Under the pieces are notes generated by a model. The model had not been told where the DNA came from and ran no database searches. It saw only the letters and a program-made list of their open reading frames with translations. Below are positions 41,147 through 52,885 of a stretch of 64,000 nt of DNA, piece after piece. Within the stretch, counting starts at the first letter, position 1. Every line of letters starts with the position of its first letter. The translations under genes and the position numbers were made by a program. Source of the DNA: Heterodera schachtii (lineage: Eukaryota; Nematoda; Chromadorea; Rhabditida; Heteroderidae); NCBI GenBank assembly GCA_023374025.1, contig SIJG01000034.1, positions 753,757 to 817,756 of the forward strand. Direction: 5' to 3'.

Positions 41147-42484
41147 GCAATTGGATTTTGATGAAAAATTCATTTATTGACAACAAATTTTACTTGAATT
41201 GTTTTGCTGGTCCTATATTTATTTAGGTTTTAAATTTTGCGAAAATAATTCTTTGTTCCTTTTGAGTTTTTAGTCGATTTAAAAAATAGGAATAAAATTT
41301 TACTAAATTTATTTTAAAATTGATTCCTTTATCAAAAAACATCATTCGGTTGCTCTGGCTGATCACTTTTTACGAAATTATTTGCGATTAAATTTTCAAT
41401 AAAAATTCAATATATTTATTAGTGTCTTTTAATTATATTAGAATTTCTGATCGCTTAATATCAAAAAGATAGTTAAAAAAAATTGCAAAATAATAAAAAA
41501 CTCTTTAGGCTTTCTATGTATTTAAATAAAAATAAAATTGGTTGACGAATTAAATATATCCATATTTTTATGGTCATACAAAAATGTAATGTTGCTGAAA
41601 TGCATGAAATTGTTAAACTGTAAATAATTCATACCATCTTTGATAGGATTGGAAAACACAAAGATTTTCTAATATTATGTTAAATTTCAAATAAAATTTA
41701 TTGAGTTTTAATATCGAGATAATAATGTTTGTGATAGCTATGGATTTATTAATTGGCAATTAAATTTAAAATTAAATTAAATTCAAATATTCCTATCATT
41801 ATAGAAATAAATATTTACATATTTTAATAAAATTGCTTATTTAAAATTAACGGAGTGGCGATTTTGCTTAAATTTTAATAAGAGAATTATCGAAAATGGA
41901 AAAACTGGAAATTACTGATCAAAATTTTATATCATCACTAATTAATATAAATTAGATTTCGACCTTGACAATAATGATATAGGCCTTGAGTTTTTCATAG
42001 AACCAGGTCTAATTTATTTATTTTTAATAACCTGGGTTTTTCCTAGACCTGCTGGATTTTCTTGGATTTTTCCAGAATACCCATGTCCAGGTCCAATAAT
42101 TGGAAGATTTTTTCAATTAAATAAATAAATTTCTAAATAAAATATGCTTCGAATATGTATTTAAACGGACAACCAATTTTTCAGGCGCAAGTGGAATTTA
42201 ATGATTTTTTTAAATTAAAAATTCGATTGAATTTTTTTAAATCAAATTTCTACAAGCGGAGGTGGAGAATGTTTGAACCACTATTTTTCATCATTTTGCA
42301 ATTTTCTAAACATTCATTTTCGGATTTTCATTTTACATATTTTCCAAAAAGAAAAAAAAATTAATTATTTTCCTTTTATTAATCAATAGAGTAGAAAAAA
42401 AGAAATTATTTAATATAAAAAATTGGTCAGTAGGAAAGAATATATCATCTTTTTTCAAATCAATTTTTTACCGAAGATCATTAG
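41147..42484. other. Non-coding spacer with an inverted-repeat partner at 43.5-44.1 kb
   Basis: 41147-41450 is family 3' flank. 41490-41850 (CTCTTTAGGCTTTCTATGTA; TGGTCATACAAAAATGTAAT; TTATCGAGATAATAATGTTT-like) recurs inverted at about 43680-44040, so copy 9 sits between large inverted repeats. 42170-42290 likewise matches inverted 43570-43690 (TTTCTACAAGCGGAGGTGGAG). No gene. Confidence 0.55.
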
Positions 42485-42601
42485 AGAGTTGTTATTTTTT
42501 CATGTGAATAAAAGGATTCTTAATCGAGTGAAATTAATAATTTGATTTTATTTAAAAAAACAAAATTATTAAATTCATTTTGGGAATATAATCCTGGGAA
42601 A
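42485..42601 (+). promoter_or_regulatory. Conserved upstream block of HTH copy 9
   Basis: GAGAGTTGTTATTTTTTCAT followed by GTGAATAAAAGG at about 42485-42515, then TGGGAATATAATCCTGGGAAAATG at the start. Confidence 0.55.
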
Positions 42602-43276
42602 ATGAAATTATTACTATTATTCTGTTTGTTTTTAATTGCCCTAATTAGTCCAATTGAATCAGAAAATAAAAAACTGCAACAAAAGTCATTTGATGAAATA
42701 TTTGGAGAAAAATGGGAGGAAAAAGCGCAAAATGAACAGAAGAAACGGGAAATAATAAGAAAATATTATAAAATAAAAGAGAAAATTAAACAAAAAGGAA
42801 GAAAATATCCAACAAATGAATGGAATAAAATTAATATTAAAATAGCGAAAAGTTTGAGGACAAATCGACGGAAAATTTACGAATGGATTAATGAATTAGA
42901 ACTTCATCAAAACTTTAATCTGTCAATATTAAAAACTGATGAAGAAAAAATAGAAATTGTACAAACATTCATTGGAATGCCAAATGAATATAAACAAAAA
43001 AGAAAATATTCAACCAAAGAATGGCAACAAAATTATGCCGAAATTGGTAAGAAAATCGGAGTTTGTCAAACAGTAATTAGGAAATGGAAGAAACAATTTG
43101 GCATTCGCAGTAAATTAACAAAGAAATAAAAAATTGAAAAAATGAAAATTTATTGGCAAATAAAGCGAAAAAATCCAAAAATAAGTGACAAAGAAATTGC
43201 CAAAATGATAAGTACTTCCGCAAATAGCATTTGCAGATGGAAAGCCAAATTTGGAGAAGAAAATTTTGAATCTTAG
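42602..43276 (+). CDS. Secreted HTH protein, copy 9 (nonsense codon removes HTH 3)
   Basis: Open from ATG 42602 to a TAA at 43127-43129: 175 residues with signal peptide (MKLLLLFCLFLIALISPIES), the KSFDEIFGEKWEEK linker, HTH 1 (KYPTNEWNKINIKIAKSL ... KIYEWINELE) and HTH 2 (KYSTKEWQQNYAEIGKKIGV; TVIRKWKKQFGI). The TAA stands where other copies have GAA (KKEK), a single substitution. Beyond it the frame stays open through HTH 3 (KISDKEIAKMISTSANSICR) to TAG at 43274-43276. It is either a recent nonsense allele or a genuine two-HTH product. Note GKKIGV instead of CKKIGV. Confidence 0.72.
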
Positions 43277-44332
43277 AAGACAATTGAATTTTTACGAAAA
43301 TATTGCAAGCAAATTTCCATAAAATTTTATTTGTTCAAAATTTATTTAAGTTAATTGTTGCATATAATTTTTTTTTAAATGTGCGTTATTTAGGCATTGT
43401 GCATGCTTTGGCATTTTTCGGGTTTTTAGGGGCATATTTGAGGGATTTTTAGTGCATATTTTATGCGCATATTTGGCATTTTTTAGTGCATATAATTTAT
43501 AGCCCTACTGATTGTTTTTTTAAAAAAAAGTTTCATAGCTCTTGCTTAATATTTTTTTTTGAATATTTTAAAAAGTGGTTCAAACATTCTCCACTTCCGC
43601 TTATAGAAATTTAATTTAAAAAAGTCAATCGAATTTTTAATTTAAAAAATCATTAAATTCCACTTGCGCCTGAAAAATTGGTTGCCAAAACCGTTGATTT
43701 TAAATAAGCAATTTTATTAAAATATATAAATATTTATAGGAATATTGGAATTTAATTTAATTTTATATATAATTGCCAATTAATAAATCCATAGCTATCA
43801 TAAACATTATTATCTCGATTTTAAAACCCAGCAAATTTTTTTTGAAATTTAAACATAATATTAGAAAATCTTTGTGTTTCTGCAATCTATCAAAGATGGT
43901 ATGAATTATTTGAAGTTTAACAATTTTCATGCATTTCAGCAACCTTACATTTTTGTATGACCATAAAAATATGGATATATTTAATTACTCAACCAATTTT
44001 ATTTTTATTTAAATACATAGAAAGCCTAAAGAGTTTTTTATTATTTTGCAATTTTTTTTTATTATTATTAATTTTAAAAAAGTTATACACAAAATTATTG
44101 AGTCAAAATTTTGTCATTGAAATATTTGTGGACAACTAAGAAAAGCAACAAATTATCCCCGACTAACTAAGCTTAGTTTATTACGTGGCGCTCCTGGCGA
44201 AGAGTAAGCTGAGCCGGGGCATTGTAGATTTTTGACTGCTGAGAAGGAGCTGACTTCGAGAAACGACCAGCACAAACCACCCACATTGCTGCGGTTCTGT
44301 TGTTTAACGCATTGTTGCAATTTCATCAATTT
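43277..44332. other. Non-coding; inverted-repeat partner of 41.5-42.3 kb and GCATATTT words
   Basis: 43395-43505 carries words like GGGCATATTTGAGGG and TAGTGCATATTTTATGCGCA, another word-based transposon end. 43570-44040 pairs with 41490-42290. From about 44150 base composition rises to near 50% GC. Confidence 0.5.
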
Positions 44333-44640
44333 TCATCCCACTGCTAACGCATTGCTGCGATAAGTGTGGACTGACGCCTCGTCCATCATTTTTTGTTGTT
44401 TGCTCTGTTGGAGTTCATAGTTTTGCTTCGAAATGACGGCCTGTTGTTGCTGAACCTTTTGCAAAAGTGTGACACAAACGTGCAGAAGTTGTTTGGTGAC
44501 CAGACCGGGGCTGTTGCTGTCTATCTTCTGGGAAATTGCGCAAGTTGGTCACTGGGTGCGGTGTAGGGGTAGTCTGAATTTGGCTTTTTGAGGGCGTTGT
44601 CTGAGAAGGGCGAAAGATGGGTAGAAGGACGCAATGGAAA
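44333..44640 (-). pseudogene. Gene fragment of unknown family, Gln-rich
   Basis: GC-richer minus-strand segment reading KIDSNSPGLVTKQLLHVC, VTLLQKVQQQQAVISKQNYE, LQQSKQQKMMDEASVHTY and ending RSNALAVG before TGA at 44333. Upstream, a second frame (KKPNSDYPYTAPSDQLAQ) joins it if one base is restored near 44540. It looks like a piece of a normal host gene (amphipathic, Gln-rich helix), unlike anything else here. Not recognised. Confidence 0.4.
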
Positions 44641-45346
44641 ACACAGAATTTCGAAATTGGTACAAACTGACTGAATGGGTTCTTAACTTCACAAAACTTT
44701 TTGGCTTAGGCATAAGCATAGGTTTTTTTGTAATTTGTTATTGTAATAATTGCCTTTTATACAAATGGCCTTAACTTCTTTCTTTACTATTTGTTTCCAA
44801 TTGAAACATTTTTTCGGCGTCGGCGAGTTGTGTTATCGGCGAGTTAACCATCGGCGAGTCGGCGTCTGCGAGCTGTAGTTTACCCGTTATCATGTTATGT
44901 CGCGAGAGCGAGTAAACAAAATTCTTTTTTTAATATTTTTTATGCATATTCTGTCTATCGCACTTATTCGAAACTGAATAATCCTAGCAAAAAGTGAATT
45001 ATAATAAAACCAAAAAAGTTTTTAATTTGTATACCCATCGAAATAAATAAAATGATATTCAGGCTAAAACTTATTATAAAAATTAACAACCTTTCCGTTT
45101 AGAATAAATTATAAATAAATTTACAATAAAATAAAAAATTAACAAAGACCTGATCACAATTATTACGAAAGTTTTAAATTATTTTCATTTTCATATTTTG
45201 TAGTTTGTTTTAATTATAAATAAAATTCATTTTAGTTTTCTGCATGTTTATTCAAATAAAAAAATAAATGGCCACGAATAAGAAAAAAATTATTATTTTG
45301 CTTTTGTTTAAAAAAAATTATACAACATTCGAATATTTTTACGAAA
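44641..45346. other. Spacer; ATCGGCGAGTT words near 44.82 kb
   Basis: 44816-44880 has tandem words GTCGGCGAGTTGTGTTATCG and ATCGGCGAGTTAACC; possible end of another word-based element. The rest to 45346 is AT-rich without features. Confidence 0.45.
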
Positions 45347-45680
45347 ATGAATTTTTTCATATTATTCTGTTTAATGTTCATTTTAATTTTAATTAATCCA
45401 ATTGGATCAACTGAAAATAAAAATTTCAACAAAAGCCATTTGACGAAATATAAGAAGAAAATCTGGAAGAAAAAAGAGAAATAATTCAAAAATATTATAA
45501 AATAAAAGAAAAAGGAAGAAATATTCAAAAAAAAATGGAGTAAAATTAATTCGAAAATAGTGAAAAAATTGGGAACAAATGATAATTATATTTATAAATG
45601 GATTAAAGAATTTGGACTTAATCAAATACCTAAATCTATAAATCAAAAAGTGATGAAGAAAAATGGGAAATTGTGCAAAC
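45347..45680 (+). pseudogene. Secreted-HTH family copy 10, 3'-truncated
   Basis: Signal peptide MNFFILFCLMFILILINPIG, then frameshifts through the SFDEIF linker. HTH 1 remains visible (KKLGTNDNYIYKWIKEFGLN, 45560-45620). Homology ends in the KSDEEKWEIVQ linker at 45680, where family 5'-flank sequence begins. The GTGAATAAAA block is absent upstream. Confidence 0.6.
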
Positions 45681-45774
45681 TGATCATATTTATTTAAAAG
45701 AATTATTTTAATTAAATAATTTCTTTTTTCTACTCTATTGATTAAAAAAAGGAAAATATTAATTATTATTATTT

Positions 45775-45950
45775 TGTTTAATTCTAAGTTTTCCTTAATT
45801 AACCAAATTGATTCAGAAAAGAAAAACTGCAACAAAAGTCATTTGATCAAATATTTTGAGAAAAATGTGAAGAAAAAGAAGAAGAAAAACGAAATGAACA
45901 GAAAAAATGAAAAGAGAAAATTAAGCAAAAAGGAAGAAAATATTTCAAAA
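45775..45950 (+). pseudogene. Secreted-HTH family copy 11, 5' fragment
   Basis: The signal-peptide start is lost. INQIDSEKKNCNKSHLIKYF is the frameshifted ESEKKKLQQKSFDQIF segment; a KIKQKGRKYF end follows. Truncated inside HTH 1 by dispersed repeat sequence. Confidence 0.5.
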
Positions 45951-47443
45951 TGAATTTTCGACTTTTTTCGAATTCGGATTCGGGGTTTAAGACAGGTTTA
46001 AATGGGCGTCAGAATCGAATTATCCAACCCCAAAAACCTCCTAAAATAACCTTAACGAAAAAACATATGAATTTCATTTGAAAAGGGGGCCGACCATCGA
46101 CATTATTATCGAAATTATTATTAATAGATTTTTTATTTTGTCGTTTCATTTAGCCTAATTATTTTTTGATTTCTTTTTTTTGGAATTTTTAGTGTATTTT
46201 AGTCGAATTTAAATTTTATCCGCATGATTGTTAAATTTCGAATTACTGAAATCACATTGATTTTGACAATTTTGAACTATCCTCCTGGAAAGTTTTTGAA
46301 AAACAGTAATTTATAATAAAATTGAAAAATGCTAGAAAGATTTTTGATTTCTTTAAATTTTCTTATAAAAAAATTTATTCAATAGTCAAGCTCAAGACCG
46401 AAAATTTCGCGAGAAATTACTTTCCGTATTAATTTTGTATAATGGTCCCTGTCCCTAAAAAGGACACAGCAGAAGCCGGGACCGGAGCTCTTTCGCAGAT
46501 GGAAAGCCATTCATTCTTAGAATATGAATTTTAAATATTTCTTGCAAATTCTTCAAAAAAAAAATTCCATTTTATTCACAAATTACATTTTCAAATTTAT
46601 TTGTTTCATTTATTTTAAATGACTTTTAATTTTGTTTATAAGATTTCTTCTCTAAGATTTCTTCTCTATTATTTTGGCCCCAGACATTGCGTCTCGGACA
46701 TTTGAGCCCAAGACATTTGCGCTTATTTCCAAAATCGGATTCAAACTAAATTTTTTTCTAACTCTTGTTTGCCTAAACAGCATTAAAATTATGAAAACAC
46801 AGAAAAATTCTTCATAAAGGGTGAAATAGGCACAAAAGGCCATAAAATTAACCTAAGGCTCCCATTTTTCTGATTTTAGGAAATGCAGTTTTGTTCGCTT
46901 TTCGAAAAGTTAGTGAGGAACTAAAATTTTCAAAAAAGAAGGTTAAACAATAAATAAAGAAGAAATTAAGGACACGCTAATCCAAGAAGCAGGCTCACAC
47001 AATACTGAATTTAAATCTTTAATGAATTTGTTTTTAATAATTCAAATTTTAGTGAAAGTTTAATCACAAATAACTACCCAAAAAGCGATCAGAAATTCTG
47101 CAAATAGGGGGGGAGGGGGGTTCTAATTCAGTAAATACGAATTTTATTTAGTGAAAATTAAACGCAAATAATATCTTAAGAGTGATCAGAAGATTCATGG
47201 TATGTTAATTTTGAATTTTTTTCGACTAGACAATAGAAAGATGTTTTTTGATGAGAAAAGCTCGGTTTTTACCTTAAGTTTGATAAAAATTTAATAATTT
47301 TCTCTATTTAAAACATAAAAAAATATGCAACAAATTAATTCGAATTATGCAACAAATTAATTCAAATAAAATTTGTCGTAAATGTAATTTTTTTTTTTGA
47401 AAATTTGCAAGAACAATGTTTTCATAAAAATTCAATTGTCTTC
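45951..47443. other. Non-coding: dispersed repeats and the 3' flank of copy 12
   Basis: 46180-46495 is the 0.3-kb repeat (inverse of 24820-25135). 46488-46520 is a scrap of HTH 3 (RRWKAIHS). 46675-46745 has CGGACATTTG words. 46745-47440 is the inverted partner of 17660-18360, including TTTACTGAATTAGAACCC-type ends at 47105-47150. Confidence 0.6.
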
Positions 47444-48118
47444 TAAAATTGAAAATTTTCTTCTCCAAATTTGGCTTTCCATATGCAAATATTCTTTGCC
47501 GAAGTGTTTATCATTTCAGCAATTTCTTTGTCACTAATTTTTGGGTTTTCTTTTTTATTTTCCAATAAATTTTCACTTTTTCTATTTTTTCTTTTTCCGT
47601 TAATTTTTTACTGCTAATGCCAAACTGTTTCTTCCATTTGTAAATTGTGTCATATCCAACTCCAATTTTCTTACAAATTTCGGCATAATTTTGTTGCCAT
47701 TCTTTCGATGAATATTTTCTTTTTTGTTTAAATTCATTTGCCATTGAATAATTTTTGAACAATTTCTAATTTTTGTTCATCTGTTTTTGATTTATAGCAC
47801 TTATGTATTTGCTTTTGGAGACCAAATTCTTTAATCCATTTTTTAATATAAGTATTATTTGTTTCCAAACTTTTCGCTATTTTCGAATTAATTTTATTCC
47901 ATTCTTTTTTTGAATATTTTCTTCCTTTTTGCTTTATTTTTTCTTTTATTTTATAATATTTTCTTATTATTTCACGTTTCTTCTGTTCATTTGCGCTTTT
48001 TCTTCCCATTTTTCTCCAAATATTTCATCAATGACTTTTGTTGCAGGTTTTTCCCTTCTGATTCAATTTGACTAATTAGGGCAATTAAAATCAAACAGAA
48101 TAATAGTAATAATTTCAT
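47444..48118 (-). pseudogene. Secreted-HTH family copy 12, full-length layout, frameshifted
   Basis: ATG at 48118 with signal peptide MKLLLLFCLILIALISQIES. A base lost in KSFDEIF shifts the frame. HTH 1 is open (KYSKKEWNKINSKIAKSLET; YIKKWIKEFG), another loss near 47750 precedes HTH 2 (KYSSKEWQQNYAEICKKIGV; DTIYKWKKQFGI), and a last one in KENPK precedes HTH 3. The gene and 3' flank are the inverted partner of copy 1. Confidence 0.68.
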
Positions 48119-48199
48119 TTTTCTGAAATTATATTCCTAAATATTAATTTATATATATTTTTTTTAATAAATCAAAATTATTCATTTTAGTCAATTAAG

Positions 48200-48235
48200 A
48201 GCCTTTTTATTCACATGAAAAAAGCTCAATTCTAC
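48200..48235 (-). promoter_or_regulatory. Conserved HTH-family upstream block, copy 12
   Basis: Minus-strand CATGTGAATAAAAAGG at about 48205-48220, roughly 90-100 bp before the ATG at 48118; the adjoining half is mutated (AGCTTTTTTC). Confidence 0.5.
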
Positions 48236-49396
48236 TGAATTTCCTAAAAAAATCTCCAATCTAGAGAAAAATGATGATTTCCTCCCTACTGATCAGATTT
48301 ATTTAAAAGAAAAATGAGAATTAGGAGATGTTTTTTTAAATGATTTATGGGTGATTAAAATTTGAGGTAAAATGCTATTAAAAATATTTATACAATAATT
48401 TCCAATACAATTTCATGTGGGGTAATTCTTTTTAAAAAGTTTATTTTAGAAATTCTTTTTGTTCAGTTTTTCTGTAGTCTAAATAGCCAGCATATCGAGA
48501 AGTTAATTAATTTTAATTAATTACATAATTGTGAGTGAATTAATTTTATTCATAATTTTAATATATTTTATATGAATAGAAAAGTAGAATTTCAATGCAT
48601 GTAAATTATTATTTATTATTAATTACAAATTGACAATATTTTTGATCAGTAGAACAGAATTTATTCACAAAAAATTATTATTTTTTATTTATAATTAAGG
48701 ATTTTCTTAAATTTGTTTTTGAGAAATTGTTTAAAAATGAAATTATTGCCAAAAGAATTTTTAATTATATTTTTAATCACAAAAATTGAACAATTGGAAA
48801 ATTTGGAAGACTATTAAAAAAAGGTAACGGCAAGAAGACGGGCGATAAGGCATTTTTGCCCAAATGTGGTGCCAATTTGTAGCAAAATTGGCACAATTCC
48901 CCAAATTTTCCAGCGAACGCCAAAAGACGAAAAAATGGAATGAAAAAAATTTTTAAAATGTTTTTTTCATTTTTAAAAAACATTTACACATGTAAAGCTT
49001 CTTTTATAATTTATTTATTTTTGATTTTTGTTTTTGATTCTTAATTTTTTTCACGAAAATAATTATAGAATTTTAATCCGAAAAAAATTTTTGAATTTTA
49101 TTTTATGGGTTATAATTACTTTTTTAACAATGGATAACTGAGTCCCTGTTGAAAATGGACACTTCAGTACCTGTTTTTTACATGAAAAATGGCAAACGCG
49201 CCCCCTAATTTGCATTTTTCTCATCGTTTTGGTCGTTCAAATCGATTCCGACACTTTTTGATTAATTTTTAGTTTGGGATCACCTCAAACCGATATTTTC
49301 CAAAATTTTGACGCTATTTAAAAAGTTCAAAAATTTATGCAACAAAATAATTTAAATAAAATTTGCTATCAATTTTTTATGAAAATTCAATTGCTT
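48236..49396. other. AT-rich spacer; no gene seen
   Basis: 48830-48960 is part of the dispersed element with AATTCCCCAAATTTTCCAGC. A 100-bp patch at 49135-49240 (CTGAGTCCCTGTTGAAAATG; AATGGCAAACGCGCCCCCTA) is unlike the surroundings but encodes nothing recognisable. Confidence 0.4.
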
Positions 49397-50066
49397 TCTA
49401 AAATTGAAAATTTTCTTCTCCAAATTTGGCTTTCCATCTGTAAATGTTAAGTCGAGTATTTTCATTTTTTGCAATTTCTTTGTCACTTTTTTTGGATTTT
49501 CTCGTTTTATTTTGCCAATAAATTTTCATTTTTTCCTTTTGTTTCTTTCTCCTTTATAAATTCCTCCATTCCAAATGTTTCTTCCATTTAATCAATTGTT
49601 CCATGGCCAACTCCAATTTCCTTGCAAATTCGGCATAATTTTGTTTCATTCTTTTGTTGAATATTTTCTTTTTTGTTTATATTCATTTGCCATTTCAATG
49701 AATTTTTGTACAATTTCAATCTTTTCTTCATCGTTTTTGATTTGTGACATTTATTTTTTTTGGAGACCAAATTCTTTAATCCATTTTTGAATATATATTT
49801 TATTTGTGCCCAAATTTTTCGCTATTTTTCGTATTAATTTTATTCCATTCTTTTGCTGAATATTTTCTTCCTTTTTGCTTAATTTTCTCTTTTATTTTAT
49901 AATATTTTCTTATTATTTCCCGTTTCTTCTGTTCATTTTCCGCTTTTTCTTCCCATTTTTCTCCAAATATTTCATCAAATGACTTTTGTTGCAGTTTTTT
50001 CTCTTCTGATTCAATTGGAATAATTAGGGCAATTAAAGTCAAACAGAATAATATTAATAATTTCAT
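49397..50066 (-). pseudogene. Secreted-HTH family copy 13, full-length layout, frameshifted
   Basis: ATG at 50066: MKLLILFCLTLIALIIPIES, linker KSFDEIFGEKWEEK, HTH 1 to KYSAKEWNKINTK, then a frameshift. Repeat 1 helix 2, HTH 2 (ICKEIGVGHGTIDKWKK-like) and HTH 3 can be followed in other frames down to 49397, with several one-base losses. Confidence 0.66.
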
Positions 50067-50149
50067 TTTCAGCGATAATTTTCTAAAAAATGAAGTGTAT
50101 AATTTTATTTATTTTTCTTAAATAAAACCCAAATTATTCGTTTCAGTCC

Positions 50150-50185
50150 ATTAAAAGCCTTTTTATTCACATGAAAAAACCACAA
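50150..50185 (-). promoter_or_regulatory. Conserved HTH-family upstream block, copy 13
   Basis: Minus-strand TTCATGTGAATAAAAAGG at about 50158-50175, followed upstream by AGTAGAGTTGTGG. Confidence 0.55.
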
Positions 50186-50481
50186 CTCTACTGAATTTCC
50201 GAATAAAATCCAATTATTAGAAAAATAAGATGATTTTCTTCATCTACTGATCATTTATTTAAAAGAAAATTAATTTATTAATAATAAATTACTCTACTTA
50301 TGACAAAAGGTAAAAATTAAATTTTTTTTTAAATTAAAGAGTAAAAATCCGAAAGTGAGTAATTACCATTTATTCACAATTAATGAACAATTAAGAAATT
50401 ATTATAGATTTTGATAAAAAAAATTAATAGTTTTCGAAATTATTAAAAAAATATTACATTTCGAGAATATTTTGAAAAAAA

Positions 50482-50660
50482 ATGAATTTATTACTTTTAT
50501 TCTGTTTAATTATAATATTAAATGCTCTAATTAGTTTAATTAAATCAGAAAAGTCATTTGATGAAATTTTTGGACAAAAATGGGAAGAAAAGGAAGAAAA
50601 AAGAGAAATAATTGAAAAATATTATAAAATAAAAGAAAAAATAAAGCAAAAATGGAGAAA
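50482..50660 (+). pseudogene. Secreted-HTH family copy 14, 3'-truncated
   Basis: Signal peptide MNLLLLFCLIIILNALISLI, KSFDEIFGQKWEEK, EKREIIEKYYKIKEKIKQKW, then homology stops at the same codon as the remnant at 39830. The frame runs on to 50811 through about 100 bp of the 0.3-kb dispersed repeat and the tRNA-like repeat, giving a chimeric 109-residue product if translated. Confidence 0.6.
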
Positions 50661-50771
50661 AAAAAATTCATTATTTATGCTCAAGACAGCAAATTTCCCG
50701 AGATTACTTGCTAATATTTATTTTTCAGAATGGTCCCGATCCCTAAAAAGAAAAGTCGGGATTTTCATGTT

Positions 50772-50836
50772 GTGCAGCGGACTCGAACCTACGCCCTTTG
50801 TCCTTTTATGATCTCACAAAAACCACTTCGCCACAC
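50772..50836 (-). repeat. tRNA-derived repeat (SINE-like), copy 2
   Basis: Same sequence class as 39744-39807 in inverse orientation: box A TGGCGAAGTGG, box B GGTTCGAGTCC, ends GTGTGGC/GCTGCAC pairing over 7 bp. The anticodon region differs by a few bases. Confidence 0.6.
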
Positions 50837-51027
50837 ATGCAAATTCTGTCCAATAATTAATTACCAGGGGTTCTTTTTTATGTAAGAAAAATCGCGAAAT
50901 ATGTAAACAAAATATGTATAAAAAACACTGAAATATATACAAAAATCCAGAAATATGTACTAAAATATGTAAATAAAATTTTTTAAATGGTGATTTTTTT
51001 GGAAAAAAATTCTTTTTAAAGTGTGAA

Positions 51028-51900
51028 ATAGGCACAAATTGCCATAAAAATGACCTAAATATGCTTAGAATCATCTTTTAGTATTTTAAAAATTAATTTT
51101 TGATATCCCATTTTTGAAAAAAAAAACTTTTTTAGGGCACATTTTCAAAAATAAATTTTCACTTTCACAAAATTTCTATAATTCTCAAAATTTTTGAAAA
51201 AATTGCGAACTTTTGGATATTTTTGGGTGCATTTGATAAAAAATTCCTTAAAAATTCTCAAAAAATGCAAAATATGTACAAAAAAATGCGAAAAATCCCA
51301 AAATATGTAAAAATATGTAAATAAAAGTCCCGATTTTTGTTCGCAAACACAAAAAAGAAAGTGTTTTTCCTACTAATTAGGTTATAGAGAATCCAGGAAA
51401 AAACATTTATTTACATAAAAAAAGAATCCCTGTTAATTACCCATTTTTTGGATTGGATGGATTTTATTAAAGTCAGTTAAAGGCGCCGCTGGAAAAAAGT
51501 GAATTTTGAATGAGGGATTGTTAAGAAAATTTTAGAAAACTTTCATCTCTCCCCCCTATCTGATGATTTTTGTGAAAAAATAATAAAAAAAGACTAAACA
51601 AATTGGGTTGCTAGCGCCTGGAAAACTTCGAAAAATTTTAGTGTAATTTTTATAACTATTTAGGGTTTACACATTTTTAGGCGTCTAAAAAATGCAAATA
51701 AATAAATAAATAAATTTAATTTAGGGATTTTCGCCAGTTATTTAATTTTCAACAATTTTAAATGTATACGATTTTGAAAATATGTATTAATTCAAATGAT
51801 TTCAGTCCTCCTCCATTCGCCCCAAATTGTTTCTTCCATTTAAAAATGGTCGTTCTATCAATTTTCAAAATTTTTGGCAATAACAAAAATATAATTTAAT
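51028..51900. repeat. 0.87-kb segmental duplication, copy 1
   Basis: Matches 56870-57743 (offset about 5842) with only scattered differences, from ATAGGCACAAATTGCC to AATATAATTTAAT. It includes an HTH scrap (minus, 51815-51870, IFKWKKQFG) and the CTTTCATCTCTCCCCCCTAT block shared with 39600. Preceded at 50880-51000 by AAATATGTAAACAAAATATG words. Confidence 0.8.
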
Positions 51901-51947
51901 ACAATTTTTTAAATATTTTTTTCTTCAAAGATTCTGCTTTGAATATC

Positions 51948-52885
51948 TTTTGGGAATTTTTTTAGTTCGTTTTTAGGTTCTAAAAAACCCCAAAAATATG
52001 TGCTAAAATGGTAAAATTGGTGCCAAAAAGTTCAGAATTTAGGGGGGTGTAAAATCGAAAATGTTCTTCAGAAAGCAAAAATATTATAATATTATATCAA
52101 ATCATTAAAGCAAAAAAATTCTCGTCAAGAAAATAAATAAATAAATTTTGGATTAAAAATGTTTCATTTCTAAGCGTTATTTTTAAAATTTTAGGACCGA
52201 TTCTTAGGGATGTATTTTTCGTTTTTATTGAATTTTGTTAATATTTTTTGGGAAAAACGCCAAAATAGGTTAAAATAGTTTTTTTTTTCAAAATTTTTGG
52301 ATTTTTATGTTCTAAAAAATAAAAACGTAGAACCTAGGTTCTAAAAACTCGAAAATTAGCTAAACAGCAACCGAAAAAACATGTTTTTCATTTTCAATGT
52401 ATTCTTGAATCATCATTTTTTGTCCAGAGCTTTTTTTGAAACTCAATGAAATTTTGTGAAAATTTAAATGTAATTAGAGAATTCTTAGGGCTATCAAATA
52501 TATAAATTAATTTTGGCTCACAATTGTTTTGTTTTTAAGACTTTAAAATTTTAAATGTTTATAATTATATATGCATGACCATTGCAAAAAGCATAGCATA
52601 TTCAATGCTTTCTAACTTTTTTTATAATTAAGTAAAAATTATGGAAAATTATATTCTGAAAGAGAACAATTAAAGCTATTGAATGATCCCACGAAATATT
52701 AATTTGGTTCAATTTGAGCCAAGTTAAAAATTTTTATGCGTTACACATTCTTATTTTTCAAACCCATTTTGGCGGAATTTAAGATAACCAAGTTGACCAT
52801 TAATTAGTCTGTCAAATTTTCATTCTTTTTTAAGGATTATAATTTTTTAGTGAAAGTTTAATCCCAAATAACTAATTACCCAAAA
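51948..52885. repeat. Segmental duplication related to 60741-61460
   Basis: Both copies contain GGTTCTAAAAA...CCAAAAATATGTGCTAAA, TTAGGGGGGTGTAAAATCGA, GGACCGATTCTTAGGGATGT and ACGTAGAACCTAGGTTCTAA, and later AAGTTGACCATTAATTA. The second copy lacks about 250 bp (52500-52750). No coding content. Confidence 0.75.
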
